Origin: Mixophyes australis
Lineage: Eukaryota; Chordata; Amphibia; Anura; Limnodynastidae
Length of the DNA stretch: 64,000 bases
Assembly (NCBI GenBank): GCA_036250195.1
Contig: JAVHZZ010000003.1
Span: 53,187,521-53,251,520 of the forward strand
Reading direction: 5' to 3'
The notes under the pieces were generated by a model. It saw only the letters and a list, made by a program, of their open reading frames with translations, was not told the DNA's origin and made no database searches. A program made the translations under genes and the position numbers. Positions 22,401 through 33,200 of this stretch are shown here, in pieces (position 1 is the first letter of the stretch; each line of letters opens with the position of its first letter).

Positions 22401-23148
22401 AGTCCTGGACTAATCTATAGCCCCTCCCCCCACTCTTCTTCACAGGGAAAATGGGACTATTTGCTGTACTGGCTGTACGAATTAAAATCCCTTGTTGTAA
22501 CAGCCTCTCAATAACAGGATATACCCCTAGTTCCACCTCTGGTTTTAATGGATACTGTGGGATTTTTGGAGCTATCCTACCACTTTTTAGATTGACCATG
22601 ACAGGGGCTACGTTTGCCATCAGTCCAGTGTCCTGTCCATCTCTGGTCCATAGGGAACCTGGTATTTCCAGCAACATCCCCTTTACTTGAGATGGACTTT
22701 GTTCTATAACAGGAGAGTGTAACATTAACCTTTGAGGGGTGTCCAATATATCCTGTACCTCATGTGCGACCTTCTCTGGTATATCTAAGAACACACCATC
22801 AGAAGTACAGTATATGACACATCCCATTTTACATAACAAGTCTCTCCCTAGCAAGTTAGTAGGAGCCGCTGCAGCCAAGAGAAACGAATGCTTAGTATGC
22901 AGAGGCCCGATAGTAACTTCGGCAGGTTTAGTTAGAGGATAATGTAACACTTTTCCCGTTACCCCCATAGCTGGAATGGTTTTACTGGTCACCTGTAGAT
23001 TGAAAGGAGAGGTTATCACAGATCGGGCCGCCCCTGTATCTACAAGAAAAGTTTGTTTCCTACCAGCTATGTCAACTATCATTGTTGGTTCTTCACTCTG
23101 ACTATCAGTTAACCTCACTGGCTGTAGACTACAGGTATGACCTGACCC
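19485..23148 (-). pseudogene. ERV Pol (protease, RT, RNase H, integrase), broken
   Basis: Retroviral replication polyprotein. Protease V-D-T-G-A-A is near 23035. Reverse transcriptase has L-P-Q-G-F (near 22190) and Y-V-D-D (near 22095). RNase H Y-T-D-G-S is near 21130. A small deletion and frameshift near 20990 cut the RNase H domain; the frame resumes at 20990 with T-D-S-R-Y-A-F. Integrase follows, with an H-H-C-C-type region (20510-20390), first catalytic Asp in Q-I-D-Y (near 20315), and Glu in G-K-V-E-R-V-N (near 20025). The second catalytic Asp position reads E-S-E-N-T-H-F, so the Asp-Asn-Gly triad common there is changed and one residue short. Pol lies in the same frame as gag, after the TAG at 23149. 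It ends at 19485, overlapping the env leader. Confidence 0.9.
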
Positions 23149-23151
23149 CTA
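23140..23151 (-). promoter_or_regulatory. Gag-pol amber readthrough site
   Basis: On minus, TAG GGGTCAGGT separates gag and pol in the same frame with no stop before the pol protease. This layout is used by gamma- and epsilonretroviruses to make Gag-Pol by suppression of UAG. The downstream G-rich context resembles theirs by eye. A supporting pseudoknot was not computed. Confidence 0.7.
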
Positions 23152-24768
23152 GCACTGACTATTGATTTCCCGCGCAGCATTTGCTGCCGTAATATGCGCG
23201 GGTAGATGTGAGTCTTCTAGTCTATGTGAATCCCTCCTTGGAGGATATCTATGTGACCCACCCCTATGTGTATTGAGTCTTTCCTTTTTACAATCTTTCC
23301 TGTAATGTCCTTCCTCGTTACAGTTGAAAAACCTGATCACTTTAGGTTTCTTGTTATATGGGTTGTATGCTGGTGGTCGTGTATGCACCCTTTCTAGAGC
23401 CTGTATACTTACCGTCATTAACCTATCACTTTTCTCCTCCCTTTTTCTAAAAAGGTTTTTGTCATGCTCCACAGCAGACTCCCTAAGAGAGTCTACCATG
23501 ACGCCTCTCCAATTAGGTAATGTGGTTTGTACTCTCGTCTTTAAATTTTCTCTAAGGCCATCCATCAGTACCCCTACAGCTACCTCTCTGTGATGTGTGT
23601 CCTCACTTATGTTGGATATCCCAGTAAACCGCGTTATCGCTGCTATAGCTCTAGTGAAGTAATCTGCTGCTGTTTCACTATCCTTTTGTTTAATGGTGAA
23701 AATCTTACCCCAAATTTACTACTACTGGAAAATAGATGGCTAAGTGTTTGACAATTTGTTCTATATTCTTTTGGTTAATCTCATCAGTCAAGGTGTCATC
23801 TTCCTTCAACAAACAATCTTCAATGAATTTTTGTATGTTAGTATTGGGAGGAAGACACGCCCTCAACACTACACGCCAATCCTTATTGGTTGGTTCGTGG
23901 GCATTTCCTAAGTCTTTAACAAATTTCTGACACTTAGCCATCTCTTTTCTAGGATCTGGGAATTCAGTCATAATGGAACGTAATTCTGATCTAGTCCAGG
24001 GACAATGCATTGTAACATTTCTTAAAGGAACTACACCATCCTTATCCGGTTTCCCATTTGGAACTGATATTGTGCGGACCGGGAACGCACCCTCTGGTAC
24101 ACTGACTTCAGGGGACACTACGGGATTTGCTGGTTCTAGATTTAGAACGCTTTCACTCCTAGTGATCACGCTACTCTCACCTATCTCAGCCATTTTCTCG
24201 TACTTGCGCTGAGCCTCTAGTACACTAACAGCATGGGCAATGGCCGAAATCACAGTAGGTTCATCTTCACTTTCAGATACACTTGATTTAAATGGCTTAA
24301 AACAGGATACAACTTAGCAATTTTTCTATTTTCAGTTTTAACAACGGCTGTACTTACCCCTCCCGCCACATAAGGTGGCGGGGGCGCGCTTGCGCTGAGT
24401 TCGCCACGCTTCTCACCGGTTACATCCGCCTTGCGCGCGCTTTTCGCCACGCCTACTTCCGGTTTGCATTCGCTGCTCTGCCACGTGTTACCTTCCATTT
24501 GCCACTATTTTAAACAATCATTATGTTTATTCCTCACTTTCGTTGAGGTAATCAACCATACTTTATCTTTTACAGTATTTAGTACCTCTGCATTAAAACT
24601 TCCTATTGTTGGGAAAGGCCTATCACAAGTTTTGGTCATCTTGACCCACGTGTCACAAAACACAGTTGCGTATGCACCATATTTCTTACACATGAGAAAC
24701 CTAGCTGAACCAATAGGGCCTTCCTTAGGCAGTACACTGACCATCTCTAGCGTATGCTTAGCACCCAT
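23149..24768 (-). pseudogene. ERV Gag (matrix, capsid, nucleocapsid), broken
   Basis: Structural polyprotein. The likely start is the ATG at 24768, giving M-G-A-K, a myristoylation-type N terminus. A TAG at 24505-24507 stops the matrix part in frame. Downstream is a P-P-P-P-Y late-domain motif (near 24380). A frameshift near 24290 leads into capsid (C-P-W-T-R-S-E-L, near 24010), and another near 23700 leads to the major-homology region and nucleocapsid. The zinc knuckle reads F-F-N-C-N-E-E-G-H-Y-R-K-D-C near 23310, with Phe where the first Cys should be. Gag ends in TAG (23149-23151), followed in frame by pol. Confidence 0.85.
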
Positions 24769-25665
24769 GTTGAACAATATACCAACTCTTTTGCTACAAT
24801 CACACCTAGAGATCTCTAATGCTCGGTGAACGTATTTCCTTTAGCCGCGTTCACTCGCTTTTCTCGCACCCGGCGAGGATCCCTAATACAGAAATATCAC
24901 TGTGGGCCCCAAGGGCTATCAGCTCCTCGATACCCTGGCTCAACCACAAAATCTGCTGAGTTTATTATAACTGGGAGAACAAAGTCAATACAATCAACCA
25001 GCCTTTCCAATATAATTCCTCCTAGCTGCTTCACCAATCCGCACTCAAGATGCGGTTAGATCGCACTGCCTACCAATACTAATTATTAGCAAACCTTGCG
25101 ATCTCTTGGTAGCGCTTTTGCGAAAAACACGTTTTCGCATTCGGTATACCTGCCCTGTATACCGTCCTTCAGTTGGGCAATCCGCCTCGTCAGACAGCAA
25201 CTGAGTACAATGAATAATGAACAGTGTATCTACGTTACAACATCACACACTATACACCTTTTCTGCGCAGAAAATCAAAAGTTCCCAACAATAGTAATAA
25301 TGTCTCAGAGGCTTTCACAAGTAATTATACTATGCATGTATAATAACTATCAAAACGATTGTTTAACCACGTGGCAAGTCTACCGGAAGTTCACGTACGC
25401 ACAGCAGGAAATACACATACGCTAAGCAATGCAATACAGTTAAAACGCACAATGACAGAAAAAAGAAACAGTTTTCTCTTTTGTCCCTAGGTTCTAGTTA
25501 GCGTGCCCTAGATAATGCAAAACGGACATTCGGTTTCGCAACAGAGTAAAATTCAGGTTTTGAACACCATGCGTTCTTACCCGTTTATGACACGTCTCCA
25601 CCCTTTGTTGAGGAACCGAAATCGGTTGGTCTTGCGTATCATCGGCAACGAAACCTCCAAAGCTC

Positions 25666-25676
25666 ACGAGCCCCCA
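25666..25676 (-). promoter_or_regulatory. ERV primer-binding site, proline-tRNA type
   Basis: On minus, TGGGGGCTCGT matches the first 11 bases of the tRNA-Pro primer site used by many class I retroviruses, and then diverges. It is preceded by TT and the truncated 5' LTR. Confidence 0.8.
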
Positions 25677-25677
25677 A

Positions 25678-26420
25678 ATATATATATACTCAAGCGAAGT
25701 AATAGTAAATACAGCCGTTACTTATCGCAGGCGCTCTGGATCCAGTGCAGTCATTCAATCCTGAAGTCTGGGGACAAGATGTCTGCACTCTGGATCACAA
25801 GCTGCTGCTTATATACACAATCAAATACAGTAATACAATGAAGATGGTATAGCTTGCATCTATTGGTCCGGGTCTCAGGAATGTCCAAGGGGTCGTCAAT
25901 CATTGGCTGGCTCATCCTAAGGAATCCAAAGGAGGGGGTCATCTCTGCAGGGAGTATGCTCTGCTCTTCCCGCCAGGATGCCTTAGTCTTAAGTAGTTCA
26001 TAATTCCCTATCATTCATAACTTGCGTATGCACTCTGTGATTCCCTCGCAGAGTGAACCAAACAGTAGGATATGTAACAAGGTTCATTATGATACCACTC
26101 ATGATGTTATTCCTTTAACCCGTTCCGTGTATTTCACTAATATGCATGTAACTCTGATATAACATATAAATACTACTATATTTCGACATAACTGACTATG
26201 TGTTGCAACTACTATTAATGTGTACTATTTTATAAGTATGCGTGTTTGTGCGAATGTATGGTAAAAGACCAATTACTGTTGCTGCCACGTGTAGTGGATG
26301 CGTACGCCCTTTCACGCCGTAGCGTGCCCTCGTACGTCGATGCGTACCTTACGCATCTTTTCAGACAAAGACAACCAAGTTTGCTAGACTTTAATTGAAA
26401 TGACTTTATCCAATTCGACA
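25678..26420 (-). mobile_element. ERV 5' LTR, missing its R-U5 end
   Basis: It aligns to 16863-17608 of the 3' LTR. It starts TGTCGAA (minus), has a 9-bp deletion just after that and an 8-bp insertion (TAACTCTG) near 26150. It lacks the counterpart of 16776-16862, the segment with AATAAA and the CATAACA end. It instead passes directly from (TA)n to the primer-binding site. Confidence 0.85.
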
Positions 26421-26424
26421 CCAC
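26421..26424. repeat. ERV target-site duplication, right copy (CCAC)
   Basis: Matches 16772-16775. Removing the ERV and one copy restores an uninterrupted LINE reading frame across the site. Confidence 0.85.
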
Positions 26425-28034
26425 CCTCATCGCTTCACCTCCCCCAATCAACCAACTCTGGTGCTCCTTTAGCCCTACAACCGGTGAAGAAGTTCGCTCC
26501 CTTATTCTTTCCTCTCCACCCTCTACTTGCCCTCTCGATCCCATCCCCTCCCACCTCCTTCGCTCTCTCTCTCCAATGGCCTGCTCTTACCTAGCACACC
26601 TTTTCAACCTATCACTCTCCTCTGGTGTAGTATCCTCCTCTTTTAAACATGCTCTTATCTCTCCTATCCTCAAAAAACCCAATCTTGACTCCACCTCTCT
26701 TGCTAATTATCGCCCTATCTCTCTTCTCCCCTATGCCTCCAAATTACTTGAGCGGATTGTCTGCAGCCGCCTAACCAGGCACCTCGCAGACAATTCCCTC
26801 CTTGACCATCTCCAATCTGGCTACCGCCCCCTCCATTCTACCGAAACTGCCCTGGCCAAGGTTACTAATGATCTCCTATCAGCCAAATCCAAGGGTCACT
26901 TCTCCGTACTCATCCTCCTTGACCTCTCTGCAGCCTTTGACACCGTGGACCACCCCCTCTTGCTGCAAAATCTTCTCTCTCTCGGCCTTTCTGGTTCCGT
27001 CCATGCCTGGTTCGCCTCATACCTCGCTAATCGCTCCTTCTCTGTATCCACGTCTGGTTCTTCCTCCTCCCCCTACCCTCTCCCCGTAGGAGTCCCGCAG
27101 GGCTCTGTTCTTGGCCCTCTACTCTTTTCGCTCTACACTTCCTCCCTTGGTGCTCTCATCTCCTCCTTCGGTCTTCAGTATCACCTTTATGCTGATGACA
27201 TTCAACTCTATATCTCCTCTCCTGATCTTTCCTCCACCCTCCTCGCTCGGGTATCCGACTGCCTCTCCGCCATCTCCTCCTGGATGTCCGAGCGCTTTCT
27301 CAAAATCAATATCTCTAAAACTGAACTCATTGTCTTTCCTCCGCCCAGACTCCCATCCCACCATGACCTCTCTATTGTCGTCAACAACACCACCATCTCC
27401 TCTGTCACCCAACTTCGCTGCCTGGGTGTCACCCTCGACTCCTCTCTCTCTTTTGCCCCCCACATTCATTCCCTTGCCCAAGCCTGTTGCTTCCAACTAC
27501 GCAACATCGCCCGCATCCATCCTTTTCTCTCTCAGGATGCCACCAAAACTGTCATCCACGCACTCATCATCTCCCACCTCGATTATTGTAACCTCCTCCT
27601 CACTGGCCTCCCCCACTCCTGTCTCTCCCCCCTCCACTCTATACTCAATGCGGCCGCAAGACTCATCTTCCTCTCACGCCGCTCCTCCTCTGCCTCCCCT
27701 CTCTGCCTTGCCTTACACTGGCTCCCCTTCCCCTACAGAATCCTTTTTAAACTCCTCACCACAACTTACAATGCTCTCTCCAACTCTACTGCCTCTTATA
27801 TCTCTAACCTCCTCTCCATTCACACTCCTGCCCGCTCCCTGCGGTCGGCCAATGACCGCCGCCTCTCCTCCACTCATCACGTCTTCCCACTCCAGAATCC
27901 AAGACTTTTCCCGTGCAGCCCCCCTTCTCTGGAACGACCTCCCTCGTTCCATCCGTCTCTCTCCTACTCTGTGCTCCTTCAAACGTGCACTCAAAACTCA
28001 CCTCTTCCTCAAAGCCTACCAACCATCTACTTAA
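26425..28034 (+). pseudogene. LINE ORF2 C-terminal part: reverse transcriptase
   Basis: The RT domain follows in frame from the endonuclease part. Landmarks: N-Y-R-P-I-S-L-L (near 26705), [11 protein letters not shown] (near 26925), [10 protein letters not shown] (near 27090) and the catalytic Y-A-D-D (near 27190). These are characteristic of the L2/CR1 group. The C-terminal motif A-P-L-L-W-N-D-L-P lies in the +1 frame, so a one-base indel occurred near 27880; that frame ends with TAA at 28032-28034. Apart from this frameshift and the ERV, ORF2 looks intact. Confidence 0.88.
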
Positions 28035-28345
28035 CCCCCATCTCCTCCCTTTAGCTTGTCCTCCCTTCTCTCCTCTTGCCTCAACTGGCTCCTCTTGTGC
28101 CTGGTCTGTTTACCCTCCCTTAGGATGTAAGCTCGTATGAGCAGGGCCCCCTCCCCTCCTGTCTCCATACCTGTTCTTCCACTCCGTCTTCACTGCATAT
28201 GACTAGCCGGAGTTTCTGAAGTATTGGTACTTTTTGTTCATTGTTCTGTATGGTTTCACCCTGTATAGTCTACTGTTAGTACTGTGTGCAGCGCTGCGGA
28301 TACCTTGTGGCGCCTAACAAATAACTGATAATAATAATAATAATT

Positions 28346-29132
28346 ACCAAATATCGTGGTAATCATTATTTAATGTTTATGGGGACAAAATTAATTTATA
28401 ATTAACTTATGGGGTAATTTCTATTCTTCATTATATTAAGTGGGAAATATTATTGTATTATTATGAGGGCAATATGAATATATAATTATATTAAGGGGCA
28501 ATAATATGTGTTTGCTAACGGGGGCAATATTTATTTATGATGGGGACAACGCTTATTATTTCATGTGCAGCATTTATATTGCACACATGTGGAAGTGAGT
28601 GTGGAAGGAAACCGGAGCACCGAGAGTACACCCACGCAAACACGGGAAGAACATACCAACTCCTCACAGATACAGGGCTCTGCTCTGCATTAATCAATGT
28701 CCGGGTCTAGGTGTATTTGCAGGAGTAAATTAGGTGGCATACTTTTTTTTTATTGTATTATACTATTTAGTGTACTAAATGGTGATTGTTTTTCATAAAT
28801 CATATAGGTTGGTCTATATATGCAGACGCTAGTTGGTGCTTAGGGCAGAATTCTGTCTATTATACACTCTCTTTAGTGTGAAATTGAAGTGTGACCATTA
28901 CTAGTGTATATGTTTGATTCCCAGGTCCTAACAAATAACTGATGATGATGAAGTGTATGCTGGCACTTGTAGTGCCATATAGTAAGTGTTGTTTGACCAC
29001 ATGTGTTGGCCAGGTCCTATACAATACAAGTATGTGTATGATTTAATTACTGTGTTCTGTATATATGGTTGCAATGGTTGTAGGCTCTCACCACCACACA
29101 AGTGGATCCTCCATAGGAAGGAATCATATATA
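28346..29132. other. AT-rich spacer without gene
   Basis: Apart from the SINE fragment, this holds only AT-rich sequence and a short LINE-tail-like piece (CCTAACAAATAACTGATGATG near 28927). I see no coding exon. Confidence 0.6.
28585..28690 (-). mobile_element. SINE core fragment
   Basis: Minus-strand match to the central part of the SINE at 38038-38379 (motifs GGTTTCCTTCCACACT and GTTTGCGTGGGT). Both ends are missing. Confidence 0.6.
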
Positions 29133-29307
29133 GGGCTAGATTTACTAAGCTGCGGGTTTGAAAAAGTGGGGATGTTGCCTATAGCAACCAATCAGATTCT
29201 AGCTTTCATTTATTTAGTACTTTCTACAAAATGACAGCTAGAATCTGATTGGTTGCTATAGGCAACATCCCCACTTTTTCAAACCCGCAGCTTAGTAAAT
29301 CTAGCCC
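29133..29307. mobile_element. Palindromic MITE, CCAAT-arm family
   Basis: 175 bp from GGGCTAGATTTAC to GTAAATCTAGCCC, with near-perfect inverted arms of about 80 bp. It is flanked by ATA on both sides (3-bp target duplication). Each arm holds a CCAATCAGATTCTAGCT motif. Confidence 0.88.
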
Positions 29308-29530
29308 ATAGTCTCCTAGTATGTGTCATCACACACTGCTTTAAAGTACAATGTGTGATCTTTTTTGCTTTTAACACAGGATGTGGCCCCTAAAACTGTT
29401 ACACGAGAGGATGAAAACCAGGAATAACAATCATTCATATGAAGGTGTATTAAGCAACTTTATAAGTTGCAGGTAACTATTTGATCTCTTGCCACAGACA
29501 TTATATTAAGCTGGGTACACACCAAGGCAA

Positions 29531-30227
29531 TGTCACGAGCCATGGCGGTACTCACAGCTGCCGCGGCTCGCTTCTGGCACCCCTGGCGTCTCGGCCTTCA
29601 CCTTGACAACCGGGAAGTCATCTCCGCTTCCTGCAACGGCCGGACGCTTCTTCTGTAGCGCTGCGTCCCGGCTGTGCTGGAAGCCGGGCACATGCGTGCA
29701 ATAGGCAGCCTGTGGGCTGATTGATGAAGGGGGCTTGGCCCAGTGATTACTACCCCCTGTGGGCCTTTACAGATCTGGTCTTTGATTGGTGGCCACCAGT
29801 ATTTAGAGCAGTGAGATCTGCAGCCTCACTGCCGGTTATAGCTTCTGTTGCCAGTCTGCTGACCTGCTCTGTGCCTTGTTCCTGTCCGTTGTATATTCTG
29901 TTGGATTGCCCGTGTATGACCCCTTGCCTGGATTTGGACCCTGCCTGTGTTTCTTGTGACCCCGACCTCTGGCGTGTTTACCGACCTTCTTGTTTGCCCA
30001 TGACCCTTGACCTTGGCTTGGTTTATTGGATTTGCTGTCTGCTGCCGGCCCTTGACCCGTGCCTGGACCTCACTCCGCTTTCCTGGGTTCTCCCCAGCCG
30101 GTATGCACTTCACGAACCTCTGTCAGTCTGAGGCCAAGTCTGTCCCGACCACTAGGGGCTCCAGTGAACACCTGACTGGCAGAGCAGACTCTGGTTTGTG
30201 CAGGATCGGCTAGGGGGGTTCCTAACA
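29531..30227 (+). mobile_element. 5' LTR of second Ty3/gypsy chromovirus
   Basis: TGTCACGAG...CCTAACA, 697 bp. It pairs with 34429-35130 and is preceded by GGCAA (29526-29530). TATTTAG near 29800, preceded by an ATTGG box, is the likely promoter. Confidence 0.92.
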
Positions 30228-30234
30228 TTATAAC

Positions 30235-30256
30235 CGTCTCCGACGTTCCGGAGACG
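30235..30256 (+). other. 8-bp perfect hairpin just after the 5' LTR
   Basis: CGTCTCCG, loop ACGTTC, CGGAGACG. It lies 8 bp past the LTR and 8 bp before the gag ATG, in the region where the primer-binding site is expected. No standard tRNA primer site was recognised there. Confidence 0.7.
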
Positions 30257-30264
30257 AAGTTGGG

Positions 30265-33200
30265 ATGGAAGAAAGCGGAACCAAATCGTCTCCTTTTCAA
30301 GCCCTAGCGGGTCATGTTGAGACCCTGTACCAAATGGTCCGGGGATTGTCCCAGCGGTTGTCCTCTCAAGAGGAGGACTTCCGGACTACACTGCCCATTT
30401 CCGGTTCCGTTGATGAACCCAAGTTAAATTTGCCTGACCGGTTCTCCGGAAATAGAGCCCTGTTCAGGAATTTTAAAGAAAGCTGCAAACTCTATTTTCG
30501 GCTGAAACCTCGGTCTTCTGGTTCAGAACAGCAGAGAGTTGGAATTGTCATCTCCCTCCTGCAGGGTAACCCCCAGTCCTGGGCTTTCACCCTACCGCAG
30601 TCGAGTCCTATCATGCAATCATTGGAAACTTTCTTCAACGCATTAGGTCTCCTCTACGATGATCCAGATCGAGTTGCCTCTGCTGAGGCTCATCTACGGG
30701 CTTTAAAGCAAGGCCGGCGTCCGGCAAAAGAATACTGCGCTGAATTCCACAGATGGTCGCCTGACAGTGAATGGAATGACCGAGCATTACGCTGCCAGTT
30801 TCGCCTAGGACTGTCAGAGCAGATAAAGGATTCACTTGTGCAGTATCCTTCCCCCTCCTCATTGGAGAGTCTTATGCAGCTCGCTATTAAAATTGACAGG
30901 AGAATCAAGGAGAGAAGGACAGAGAAAGAGTCATCTTATTTTTCGTCTGCATTTATTCCAGCTTCCACGGATGTTGAGAAGCCTACGCAGTCAGGGGCGT
31001 TTCGCCTCCCTCCTGAGGTAAAAGACAAGAGATGGTCACAAGGCCTATGTCTTTATTGTGGAAATAAAGGCCACTTCTCCTGCTCTTGTCCATACAAACC
31101 TGAAAAAGAAGCATGTCTGGGAAAGGTCCACTTAGGGTTGCAAATTGTTTCCCAAAAGAATGCAGTCCTGATTCCCCCACAAGTCACTTTCGGTGTCAGT
31201 TCTGTGGCCCTGTCGGCCTTCATTGATAGTGGAGCTGCAGGCAACTTCCTCGACATCGGGTTTGCCCGTTCTGCCGGGAATCCTATGGTTAAGCTTCGTT
31301 CTGCAGTTACAGTTTGTGGCCTAGATGGGAGTCTTTTGCCGGAAGGCAAAATTGTTTGGGAGACCCCATCACTACAGCTGAACATAGGAGCCCTCCATTC
31401 AGAATCCATAACCCTCCTCCTTATCGACTGTCCGTCAGTTCCGCTGATTCTGGGTCATCCGTGGCTTTCCTGTCATAACCCTGTGGTGGATTGGGTGAAA
31501 GGAGAGATTATCCAGTGGAGTTCTTTTTGTTCACAGTCCTGTTTAACCATGCCTCTGCAAATTATCCAGCCTATTCCTGAGCAGCTTTCCTCTCAAAACC
31601 ATGAGTTCCTGGATGTGTTCTCTAAACAAGCTGCTGACTCTCTACCACCTCATCGCGATTTTGACTGTGCCATCGAGCTGATTCCTGGTTCCAAGTTACC
31701 TAAGGTCCGCTTGTATTCTCTCTCTGGTCCTGAGACCAAGCCCATGCAAGCTTATATTGAAGAAAATCTGGAGAAAGGGTTCATCAGGCCATCTAAATCT
31801 CCTGTAGGTGCCGGATGCTTCTTTGTGTAAAAAAAAAGATGGTGGACTGCGGCCCTGCATTGACTACCGGGGCCTTAATCAATTTACAGTCAAGAACACC
31901 TATCCTCTCCCTCTCATCTCAGTGCTATTCGATCAGTTAAGAGATGCCACAGTCTTCACCAAAATCGATCTCCGTGGAGCATACAACCTCATCCGTATCA
32001 GAGAGGGAGATGAATGGAAGACGGCATTCAATACACACTCCGGCCACTACGAGTATCTGGTCATGCCATTTGGCCTCAGTAATGCACCTGCTGTATTTTA
32101 AGACTTGATTAATGAAGTTCTCCGTGAATTTCTCGACCACTTCGTGGTTGTCTATTTGGATGACATCCTGATATACTCTCAGTCGCTGTCCTTGCATCAG
32201 AGTCATGTTAAGCAGGTTCTCAAAAAATTAGAGACCATCATCTCTTTGCCAAGTTGGAGAAATGCGAATTTGAGGTATTGAAGGTGTCATATCTGGGATA
32301 CATCATCTCCCCTGCTGGCTTCTCCATGGACCCAACTATAGTCCAAGCCATTCTCGACTGGGTACAACCCAACAACCTCAAGGCCGTGCAGAGGTTCTTG
32401 GGCTTTGCAAATTATTATAAAAGGTTCATCCGCAGTTTTTCTGATATAGTGGCTCCTATTGTCGCCCTTACCCGGAAAGGGATGGATCCCACTAATTGGT
32501 CTCCTCAGGCGGTAACTGCGTTTGAAGCTTTAAAGAGAGCGTTTGCATCTGCGCAGGTCCTTAGACATCCCAATCCAGTATTCCTTTTGTATTAGAAGTG
32601 GATGCCTCCGATGCCGGTGCTGGCGCTATCCTTTTTCAGAAGGATCCTCACACACACCGTTTACATCCATGTGCATACTTCTCTCGTAAATTCTCTACTG
32701 CTGAAGCTAATTACGACGTGGGCAACAGAGAGCTATTGGCTATTAAGTGGGCCTTTGAGGAGTGGCGTCACTGGCTAGAAGGAGCGGTACATGTGATCTC
32801 CGTGATTACGGACCACAAGAACCTACAGTACATCCAGTCGGCAAAATGTTTGAATCCCAGACAGGCCCGCTGGGCACTCTTCTTCACCCACTTCAATTTC
32901 GTAATTACGTACAGACCTGGTTCTAAAAAGGTCCGGGCAGATACTCTGTCTAGGAGCTTTATGTCGCATAACGTTCCTGTTTCTGATCCTCTGCCTATCA
33001 TTCCTTCCTCTATAATCCATGCTGGACTAACTCAGGATTTAAGTATGATGCTCCATAGATTCCAAAAGATAGCTCCTACTATCTTTTGGATACTATCTAA
33101 TACTCCAGGGAACCGTCTGTTTGTTCCATTCCACTTGAGAAAAGCGGCCCTTTCTGAGGCACATGACAACAAGACAGCCGGGCATCCTGGAATCCATAAA

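Larger units (their letters stand above)
16776..26420 (-). mobile_element. Class I (gamma/epsilon-like) endogenous retrovirus, 9645 bp
   Basis: Order on minus: 5' LTR (26420-25678), proline-type primer-binding site, leader, gag, amber codon, pol, env, purine tract and 3' LTR. Both LTRs start TGTCGAA. It is flanked by CCAC and sits in an L2 LINE. Class I assignment rests on the same-frame gag-TAG-pol layout, the YVDD reverse transcriptase, the C-W-V-C motif in the surface subunit, the PPPY-type late motif and the 4-bp duplication. All three genes carry stops or frameshifts, so this copy is defective. Confidence 0.92.
15329..28345 (+). mobile_element. L2-type LINE, interrupted by an ERV
   Basis: A non-LTR retrotransposon in two parts, 15329-16775 and 26421-28345, once the ERV and one CCAC repeat are removed. 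The 3' end reads GCGCTGCGGATACC..GGCGCCTAACAAATAACTG followed by an (ATA)n tail, the usual short-repeat tail of L2/CR1 elements. No ORF1 is visible, so the copy is probably 5'-truncated. A 3' fragment of the same family lies at 60233-60702. Confidence 0.88.
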
